DNA of 5,049 nt from an uncultured Burkholderiales bacterium (GTDB taxonomy: Bacteria > Pseudomonadota > Gammaproteobacteria > Burkholderiales > Burkholderiaceae_C), in contig CAISQQ010000451.1 in the NCBI GenBank assembly GCA_903887655.1, positions 1-5,049 on the forward strand, written 5' to 3'. The position numbers and the translations under genes are program-made. Of this stretch, positions 1 through 4,373 are shown piece by piece (positions within the stretch are counted from its first letter, which is position 1; every line of letters starts with the position of its first letter). The notes beneath the pieces are model-generated. The model was not told the origin of the DNA and ran no database searches. It saw nothing but the letters and a program-made list of their open reading frames with translations.

Positions 1-197
1 ATTTGAAGCTCAATCCCACTCAAGGACTGTGCCTGTGCGTTGGGCAAATTGTTGGCCGCAAGCGTTCGCGCTTGTTGCGTGACTTTCAAGCGCTGGTCAA
101 GGTCAGACGCTTCAAGGACAGTCAGACCTGCAGTCGCCGTCTTGGCCTCCAGGGGAGAGCGGCTCGCGGGCCAGAGCGAAAACAGTCCTTTAGCCAC
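1..197 (-). CDS. Partial unrecognised ORF running off the left edge
   Basis: This frame is open on the minus strand from just after an in-frame TGA (plus positions 255-257) to the window edge, 84 codons without a stop. The other two minus frames both hit stops within the first 22 bases. The only standard start codon in the first third of the frame is a GTG at 197-195, preceded by GGGG with a 7-base gap, so I take that start tentatively. The predicted part is about 65 residues, begins VAKGLFSLWPASRSPLEAKT, and is rich in Ala, Leu, Thr and Gln with a probably helical stretch (VLEASDLDQRLKVTQQAR). The opposite-strand frame in the same register gives an Arg/Cys/Gly-rich product typical of an antisense shadow, which favours the minus strand. 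I do not recognise a family and assign no function. The start is uncertain and the 3' end is missing. Confidence 0.4.
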   Translation of the reverse strand, partial: MAKGLFSLWPASRSPLEAKTATAGLTVLEASDLDQRLKVTQQARTLAANNLPNAQAQSLSGIELQ

Positions 198-294
198 GGT
201 CTGGCCCCATGGTGCAGCATTGTCTCTGCACTGGCCGCGAGAGTGGGTGGACGCTCAATAGGGCGTGGTGAGACTCACGCCAAGCTGGGCTTTG

Positions 295-310
295 TTGCCC
301 AATAGGGCAA
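295..310. other. Small inverted repeat downstream of the adhesin-E-like gene
   Basis: TTGCCC and GGGCAA form a perfect 6-bp stem around the 4-base loop AATA, 22 bases beyond the stop codon of the minus-strand gene at 332-703. It could help end that transcript, but no T-tract follows on the minus strand, so it is not a typical intrinsic terminator. Half of the stem (CAATAGGGC) recurs at 256-264. Confidence 0.25.
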
Positions 311-331
311 GCGGGTTGAGAAGGGGCTTCT

Positions 332-703
332 TTAGGGTTCACACACAAGGCCCATGATTTTGGCAATCACGGTGTCATCTTGCACATTGTGCCAGTTGCC
401 TCCTTGAGAGCTTTTGAAGACGGGCTTGCCCTCGGCCATGTGGCCCTTGTGAGAGGTGAAGGCAATGGTGCGCCTTGCTTTTTCTTCGCAATTGAATTCC
501 AAGAGGACTCGGTTCGAAAGAATGCCTCTGGGGTTGGGGCGCTTTAAATCGGTGAGCTGCCAAATCGTGGGGAATTGGGCATTTTTTTGAATTCTTTCTT
601 TGTCAATATAAACCACGGCACTTTCGGTTTCTTCAAACTGCTCCCAATCCGCCCACACGCCAGGGGCCGATAAGATCATCGCGGTCAGAACCAGGTATTT
701 CAT
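332..703 (-). CDS. Secreted surface-adhesin E-like protein
   Basis: This gene encodes a 123-residue exported protein. Residues 1-18 form a compact Sec signal peptide: Lys2, a hydrophobic core YLVLTAMIL, and an AxA-like cleavage site VWA before DWEQ. The mature part of about 105 residues resembles the surface-adhesin protein E-like domain common in Burkholderiales. It starts with Trp (DWEQF), has a YID segment, a WQLTDLKRP segment, a cysteine in the middle (EFNCEE), an FTSHKGHMAEGKPV segment, and a second cysteine three residues from the end (VCEP), so a disulphide is possible. The frame is open upstream to 802, but the ATG at 703 is preferred because it places the signal peptide at the N-terminus. 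There is no clear Shine-Dalgarno sequence, and the 27 bases before the start are almost all T and A on the coding strand. The protein is probably periplasmic or outer-surface. Its exact role is unknown, and the adhesin label comes from the family name only. Confidence 0.75.
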   Translation of the reverse strand: MKYLVLTAMILSAPGVWADWEQFEETESAVVYIDKERIQKNAQFPTIWQLTDLKRPNPRGILSNRVLLEFNCEEKARRTIAFTSHKGHMAEGKPVFKSSQGGNWHNVQDDTVIAKIMGLVCEP

Positions 704-981
704 GATGAAAAAAAGAAAAATTAAAAAACCATGCGCGCGACAGGTGCTCGCAAGGCGGGTTGAAACAAGCAAAGACCATGCCGATGGGGTGGTCATGGCC
801 ATGATACAAGTCTAAAATCACGTCATCATGAATATTTTGCCTGAAGAATGGTGTTTTCACGCCGGCGCTTCAAGATTGTGGGGTTTTGAGTGGTTTATCG
901 GGAATAAGCGTGCCTTGGAGTTGCATTTTTGACTTAAAAACAGGCCTTGGCAGCTGGGGCCTAGAAAAAAAGGGATGACCG
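704..981. other. Divergent intergenic region
   Basis: This region separates the minus-strand adhesin-E-like gene from the plus-strand XdhC-family gene and should hold the promoters of both, though I could not identify a convincing -35/-10 pair for either. It contains an A-rich tract (708-728, U-rich in the adhesin-E-like mRNA leader) and an imperfect hairpin at 942-962 just upstream of the XdhC-family ribosome binding site. TTGACT at 929-934 resembles a -35 box for the plus strand, but no matching -10 lies 16-18 bases downstream. I see no RNA gene or credible small ORF. Confidence 0.5.
971..974 (+). promoter_or_regulatory. Shine-Dalgarno of the XdhC-family gene
   Basis: AGGG inside an A-rich run lies 7 bases before the ATG at 982. 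An out-of-frame ATG at 975 is too close to this site to use it, which supports 982 as the start. Confidence 0.6.
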
Positions 982-2016
982 ATGGAAAACGTCGATGTGA
1001 TGGTGTTGCGTGCTTTGACGGAATGGCGTCGCAAGGGTCTTCGTGCGGTTTTGGTGACTGTCACTCGCACCTGGGGTTCATCCCCGAGGCCACTGGGGTC
1101 CATCATGGCGCTTTGCGAGGACTCCAGCGTCATGGGCTCTGTCTCTGGGGGCTGCATAGAAGATGATTTGATTCAGCGCTACACCCGAAGCTATTTGGCC
1201 AGTTCGGGCGCGGGCAGCACTTTGCTCGAGCAGCTTGAAGGACCGCCCCAACGGCTCAAATACGGCATCAGCGCCGATGAGGCCCATCGGTTTGGTTTGC
1301 CCTGTGGGGGGACCTTGGAGCTGCTCTTGGAGTTCAACCCAGACGGCGAGCTGCTGGCTCAATTGGTCAAGCGCTTGGAGGGGGGTGAATTGGTGACCCG
1401 AAACACCGCGATTGCCACCGGTGAGGTGAGCTTGGCGCCGTGCACGGCCCCCAAGGCACTGGAGATCAATGACGAGCAATTGAGCAACACATTTGGTCCA
1501 GAATACCGCATGCTCATCATTGGAGCGGGCCAAATGTCTGAATACTTGGCCACCATGGCACTCTTCAATGGGTTTTCAGTGACGGTGTGTGATCCGAGGC
1601 AAGAGTATGTGGCCTCATGGTCCATTGCCAAAGTGCAGGTGACCCAGGAGATGCCCGACGATGTGGTGTTGTCTTTCAAGCCCGATCGACGCACTTGTGT
1701 TGTGGCCTTGACGCACGACCCCAAACTCGATGACTTGGCCCTCATTGAGGCGCTCTCCAGTGAAGCGTTCTACATCGGTGCCATCGGCTCGAGAAAGAAC
1801 AACCAAGCGCGACAAAGCCGGATGATGGAGCACTTTGGTCAAACGCCAGCGTCGCTCGAGAGGCTCAGAGGGCCCATCGGCTTGTACATCGGCTCCAAAA
1901 CGCCCTCCGAAATTGCTGTGAGCATCATGGCAGAGGTGTTGGCCGTGAAAAACCAAGTGGTGCTGCCCAAAGAGATGAATGTCGCACTGGCCAAGAACCA
2001 GATGGCCCAGCCCTAG
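982..2016 (+). CDS. XdhC/CoxI family molybdoenzyme maturation protein
   Basis: This 344-residue protein has the full two-domain XdhC/CoxI layout. The N-terminal XdhC_CoxI domain (about residues 5-75) carries the TRTWGSSPRPLG segment and the GSVSGGCIEDDLI motif with Cys58. A second conserved stretch, FGLPCGGTLELLLE (about 104-117), contains Cys108. The C-terminal Rossmann-type domain (about 176-325) starts with the glycine motif LIIGAGQMSEYLA and includes VCDPR, ALTHDPKLDDLAL, YIGAIGSRKN and GPIGLYIGSKTPSEIAVSIMAE. XdhC proteins bind molybdenum cofactor, promote its sulphuration and deliver it to xanthine dehydrogenase; CoxI/CoxF relatives serve CO dehydrogenase-type enzymes. It acts in the cytoplasm. 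No molybdenum hydroxylase subunit lies in the window, so the client enzyme cannot be named and I leave the symbol blank. The start at 982 is supported by the AGGG site 7 bases upstream. Its stop is only 8 bases from the stop of the convergent fluoride channel gene. Confidence 0.9.
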   Translation: MENVDVMVLRALTEWRRKGLRAVLVTVTRTWGSSPRPLGSIMALCEDSSVMGSVSGGCIEDDLIQRYTRSYLASSGAGSTLLEQLEGPPQRLKYGISADEAHRFGLPCGGTLELLLEFNPDGELLAQLVKRLEGGELVTRNTAIATGEVSLAPCTAPKALEINDEQLSNTFGPEYRMLIIGAGQMSEYLATMALFNGFSVTVCDPRQEYVASWSIAKVQVTQEMPDDVVLSFKPDRRTCVVALTHDPKLDDLALIEALSSEAFYIGAIGSRKNNQARQSRMMEHFGQTPASLERLRGPIGLYIGSKTPSEIAVSIMAEVLAVKNQVVLPKEMNVALAKNQMAQP

Positions 2017-2024
2017 AGCGAGTG

Positions 2025-2414
2025 TCAAGGCGTGACCGTGCCCGCATTCAGCCAGGCCACGGTTTGAAGACCCAGATAGGTCAAGGCGAGGGAGCCAAAG
2101 AGGTGCAAGCTCGTGCTCAGCAGGGCAACGAGGTATCGGCCATTGAGTAAAAAACCCACCACTTCGGCGCTGAAGGTCGAGAAGGTGGTGAGGGTGCCCA
2201 AAAACCCCGTGATAAGGAGCGCTCTCCAGTGTGGATCCAAGCTCGGCCAGGCTTGAAACACGCCCACACAAACGCCGATGAGGTATCCCCCAATCCAGTT
2301 CACACTCAAGGTGCCCAAAGGAAGCGCAATCCAGCCATTGAAGGCCACACCCAGCTGCCAGCGCAGCAGTGCGCCCACGCAAGCCCCCAAACAAATGACC
2401 AAGCCTTCACTCAT
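2025..2414 (-). CDS. crcB: CrcB/Fluc fluoride ion channel
   Basis: This 129-residue small membrane protein has four predicted transmembrane helices (about residues 3-21, 32-54, 64-88 and 93-121). It shows the Fluc hallmarks in order: GALLRW with Arg18, GTLSVNWIGGYLIG with the pore Asn39, and the TM3-break signature GFLGTLTTFSTF with Phe78 and Phe81 three residues apart. Gly73 and Thr76 sit where the family's central sodium site is found. Members work as antiparallel dimers in the inner membrane and export fluoride, protecting the cytoplasm at low external pH. The frame is open upstream to 2663, but the ATG at 2414 gives the family's usual N-terminus; a weak GGA lies 9 bases before it. I looked for a fluoride (crcB) riboswitch in the leader and saw none. 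A TAAAAT at 2518-2513 could be a -10 box but lacks a good -35. The gene is single and convergent with the XdhC-family gene. Confidence 0.92.
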   Translation of the reverse strand: MSEGLVICLGACVGALLRWQLGVAFNGWIALPLGTLSVNWIGGYLIGVCVGVFQAWPSLDPHWRALLITGFLGTLTTFSTFSAEVVGFLLNGRYLVALLSTSLHLFGSLALTYLGLQTVAWLNAGTVTP

Positions 2415-2563
2415 CGAAGGTGTTCCAAGCAAAGGGGTGTTGGCTGAGTGTCGTTCAATGCGGATCCGTGAGTCAGGGGGTTGGAAAATGGCAAAGCACA
2501 TCTTGCGCCTTGATTTTACTGCGCTGCGCCAGAGATAGTTGAAGAAAATGGCCGTGAAATGAA

Positions 2564-2584
2564 GCTTGGAGCTTGGAGCTTGGA
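2564..2584. repeat. Three tandem copies of GCTTGGA
   Basis: Three exact, uninterrupted 7-bp units lie in the intergenic region about 150 bases upstream of the crcB start and about 175 upstream of the H-NS-like start. A fourth, degraded unit (GGTTGAA) follows. The role is unknown; it may be slippage-generated. Confidence 0.85.
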
Positions 2585-2722
2585 GGTTGAAGGCCAATGG
2601 ACCTCGCTCAGACTTTTTAGACACCACGTGTTGGGCTCGACCAAGAGCAGTCATTGGATCCACCGATCAGGGCACGCGGCTGGCCGTGTTCGTTCTCCAT
2701 GTGATCATTGGCAGGCGTCTCC

Positions 2723-2728
2723 TATAAT
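2723..2728 (+). promoter_or_regulatory. Candidate -10 box of the H-NS-like gene
   Basis: A perfect TATAAT lies 31 bases before the ATG at 2760, so transcription would begin around 2735 with a short leader of about 25 bases. No good -35 hexamer lies 16-18 bases upstream, and there is no TG extension, so either an activator or UP-type contacts would be needed or this is a chance match. The surrounding sequence is locally AT-rich. Confidence 0.45.
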
Positions 2729-2759
2729 CAAGAAAATTTATAGGGATGAGAATGATTGT

Positions 2760-3275
2760 ATGAATACGTTATCAATTCAAGCCCAAATTACCAAATTGCG
2801 CAAAGAGCGCTTGGCCCTTGAAAAACAAGAGCAAGCCTTGATCAACAAGACCTACAAAGAGGCCATTGTGCAAATCAGGGCGATCATGAAAGGCGCTGGT
2901 CTGGGTCTAGAGGATTTGGTGCATTACTTGGCGTCGAATTCAAGCAAGCTCGAGCAGGTCTCGCCCGCTCAATCGAGCGTGGGCAAAACGCTCAAGTCTG
3001 TGGCCCAGGTGAAAGAAGAGAAGTTGCCCAAAGCGCTGAAGGGGCCCAAAGTGCCGAAAGTGGCCAAAGCACCCAAAGCACCCAAAGCCAGCAAGACCAC
3101 CAAATTGGCCAAAGCGCCCAAACCCTCGAGTCGAGCTGGCATCAAAGTGCCCATCAAATACCAGCATCCCACAGAGCCCGCCTTGAATTGGAGCGGTCGA
3201 GGCAAGACCCCCGCCTGGGTGTTGGCCCTCAAGGCGGCGGGTGAGCTTGAGAAAGCCTTGGTGCCCAGAGTCTAA
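2760..3275 (+). CDS. H-NS family nucleoid protein with lysine-periodic H1-like linker
   Basis: This 171-residue protein belongs to the betaproteobacterial H-NS family. Residues 1-45 form a charged helical, probably coiled-coil oligomerisation region (KLRKERLALEKQEQAL), followed by GLGLEDLVHYL (48-57). The C-terminal DNA-binding domain (about 131-161) contains HPTEPALNWSGRGKTPAW, in which the GRG loop corresponds to the minor-groove-inserting QGR/RGR motif of H-NS proteins. The linker between them is unusually long and basic: from Lys85 to Lys121 every third residue is lysine, separated mostly by Ala, Pro and Val. Usual H-NS proteins are about 100-137 residues, so the linker accounts for the excess. 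Family members silence AT-rich, often horizontally acquired DNA and bridge or stiffen the nucleoid. The ATG at 2760 is chosen because upstream codons lack family similarity and would run back through the TATAAT; a weak GGGATGAG lies 9 bases before it. A hairpin terminator candidate follows at 3306. Confidence 0.9.
   Translation: MNTLSIQAQITKLRKERLALEKQEQALINKTYKEAIVQIRAIMKGAGLGLEDLVHYLASNSSKLEQVSPAQSSVGKTLKSVAQVKEEKLPKALKGPKVPKVAKAPKAPKASKTTKLAKAPKPSSRAGIKVPIKYQHPTEPALNWSGRGKTPAWVLALKAAGELEKALVPRV
3012..3122 (+). repeat. Period-3 lysine (Kxx) repeat inside the H-NS-like gene
   Basis: Thirteen lysine codons occur at exact 9-base intervals (residues 85, 88, 91 and so on to 121). Ten are AAA and three AAG. 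Intervening codons encode mainly Ala, Pro, Val, Leu and Thr, with KAP the commonest unit. The composition resembles histone H1 tails. Confidence 0.95.
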
Positions 3276-3305
3276 AGCGACTTCGGTATGGGTCTCGGGG
3301 ATTGT

Positions 3306-3347
3306 GCGGGTCATGGGTGTTCATGAACACTCGCCCCCGCCTTATTT
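3306..3347 (+). terminator. Candidate intrinsic terminator after the H-NS-like gene
   Basis: A hairpin pairs GCGGG (3306-3310) with CCCGC (3336-3340). Inside it is the perfect 14-bp palindrome GTGTTCATGAACAC (3317-3330), extended by one G-T and one G-C pair. CTTATTT follows on the plus strand, a short and imperfect T-tract. On the minus strand no T-run follows the stem, so it probably serves the H-NS-like transcript rather than the convergent hldD operon. Confidence 0.5.
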
Positions 3348-3365
3348 AAAAAAATTCACACTCGA

Positions 3366-4373
3366 CTAGCCGGGCTGCCTGAGCAAATGCCCAATGTATT
3401 GGCGCACCCCTGTTTGAACGTCCATGAAAGCGTGCTCGCAACCAGCCGCGCGCAGTTTGTCCAAGTTCGCTTGCGTAAAGCTTTGGTATTTGCCTCTCAA
3501 GGACTCGGGGAAATCAATGTACTCAATGAGCTCTTGGGCGAGCGCTTGGGGCAGGCTCAAGGCGCTTTGCCCAAGCTCTGCGCGGTGGCTGTTGACCACA
3601 CTCAGCGCCACATCGTTGAAGGGTTGTGCACGTCCGGATCCCAAATTGAACAAACCACTCAAGCCTGGGTGATCAAAAAACCACAAGTTCACCGCCACCA
3701 CGTCCAAGACATGGATAAAGTCGCGCATTTGCTCGCCAGCGGCGTAACCAGCGTGGCCGCCAAAGAGCTTGACTCGGCCTTGGCTTAGGAATTGGTGGTG
3801 CTGGTGGTAAGCCACCGAGGCCATGCGCGCTTTGTGCTGTTCTTGGGGGCCGTAGACATTGAAGTAACGGAAACCCACCACTTGAGTGGTGTTCAAATTC
3901 CACTGGGGACCACAGAGTTTTCTCATGCGTTGGTCAAAGAGCAGTTTGGAGTACCCATACACGTTGAGCGGCTGCTCGTACTGGGGGTCTTCAATGAAAG
4001 TTTGTGCGTTGCCGTAGGTCGCGGCCGATGAGGCGTAGAGCAAGCGGGTGCCTTGCGATTGTGCGCTGGCGTGCAGTTGACAAGTCCGCTCGTAATTGTT
4101 TTGCATCATGTACACGCCATCGTGCTCCATGGTGTCGCTGCAAGCCCCTTCATGAAATACCGCCTCCACGGCGCCATAGTGCGCTTTGGCAAAGAGATCG
4201 TAGAAATTGGCCTTGTCAACATAGTCCTCAATTTGCAGATCCACCAAATTCTTGAATTTGTCACCCGCTTTGAGGTGATCCACCGCCACAATGTTGGTGA
4301 TGCCTCGCGCGTTCAAACCCCGAATGATGTTGCTGCCGATAAAACCTGCGGCGCCAGTGACAATCAGTCTCAT
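3366..4373 (-). CDS. hldD: ADP-L-glycero-D-manno-heptose 6-epimerase
   Basis: HldD (also RfaD/GmhD) converts ADP-D-glycero-D-manno-heptose to the L-glycero epimer, the last step in making the heptose donor for the LPS inner core. It acts in the cytoplasm. The 335-residue protein is an extended short-chain dehydrogenase/reductase. The NADP-binding glycine motif TGAAGFIGSN lies at residues 6-15, the catalytic serine region YASSAATYG at 113-121, and the YxxxK pair is Tyr139/Lys143 in YGYSK. The family-typical FRYFNVYGPQEQHKARMAS (168-186) carries Lys181, at the position of the second catalytic lysine of the E. coli enzyme. HEGACSDT (74-81) is also characteristic. It is slightly longer than the E. 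coli enzyme (310 residues). A GAGGAG ribosome binding site lies 8 bases before the ATG, and the start overlaps the heptokinase stop by 4 bases (ATGA), so the two are cotranscribed and probably translationally coupled. Confidence 0.95.
   Translation of the reverse strand: MRLIVTGAAGFIGSNIIRGLNARGITNIVAVDHLKAGDKFKNLVDLQIEDYVDKANFYDLFAKAHYGAVEAVFHEGACSDTMEHDGVYMMQNNYERTCQLHASAQSQGTRLLYASSAATYGNAQTFIEDPQYEQPLNVYGYSKLLFDQRMRKLCGPQWNLNTTQVVGFRYFNVYGPQEQHKARMASVAYHQHHQFLSQGRVKLFGGHAGYAAGEQMRDFIHVLDVVAVNLWFFDHPGLSGLFNLGSGRAQPFNDVALSVVNSHRAELGQSALSLPQALAQELIEYIDFPESLRGKYQSFTQANLDKLRAAGCEHAFMDVQTGVRQYIGHLLRQPG

Larger units (their letters stand above)
2415..2759. other. Divergent intergenic region between crcB and the H-NS-like gene
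   Basis: This 345-base stretch contains the leaders and promoters of two divergent genes. Visible elements are a possible minus-strand -10 (TAAAAT, 2518-2513), three tandem GCTTGGA copies (2564-2584), and a plus-strand TATAAT at 2723-2728. Frames that span it are extensions of the flanking genes without family similarity, and I see no tRNA, riboswitch or small gene. Confidence 0.5.

Noticed and set aside
3..305. Plus-strand 100-codon frame starting with TTG
   Set aside because: It is in register with the more protein-like minus-strand frame, its product is Arg/Cys/Gly-rich, and it resembles no family; treated as an antisense shadow.
704..802. N-terminal extension of the adhesin-E-like protein to an ATG at 802
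   Set aside because: It would bury a well-formed signal peptide 33 residues inside the protein; the extension is unlike the family.
705..814. Short plus-strand ORF of about 36 codons with a very basic N-terminus
   Set aside because: The lysines come from the A-rich tract complementary to the adhesin leader; there is no ribosome binding site and no similarity.
1615..2394. Long minus-strand frame antisense to the XdhC-family gene and out of frame with crcB
   Set aside because: Its product is rich in His, Gly and Arg without domain similarity, and it overlaps two strongly supported genes.
2415..2663. Upstream extension of crcB by 83 residues
   Set aside because: The Fluc fold begins within a few residues of the ATG at 2414; the extension has no hydrophobic or conserved features and crosses the tandem repeat.
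2559..2759. Upstream extension of the H-NS-like gene by 67 residues
   Set aside because: The H-NS oligomerisation helix starts right after the ATG at 2760; the extension covers the tandem repeat and the TATAAT box.
2963..2984. Imperfect inverted repeat inside the H-NS-like coding region
   Set aside because: Two 4-bp stems separated by a two-base bulge in a coding sequence are easily explained by chance and codon use.
2969..3232. Minus-strand hydrophobic Leu/Ala/Gly-rich ORF that looks like a membrane protein
   Set aside because: It is the antisense of the lysine/alanine repeat of the H-NS-like gene (AAA and GCC codons read in reverse), so the hydrophobicity is an artefact.
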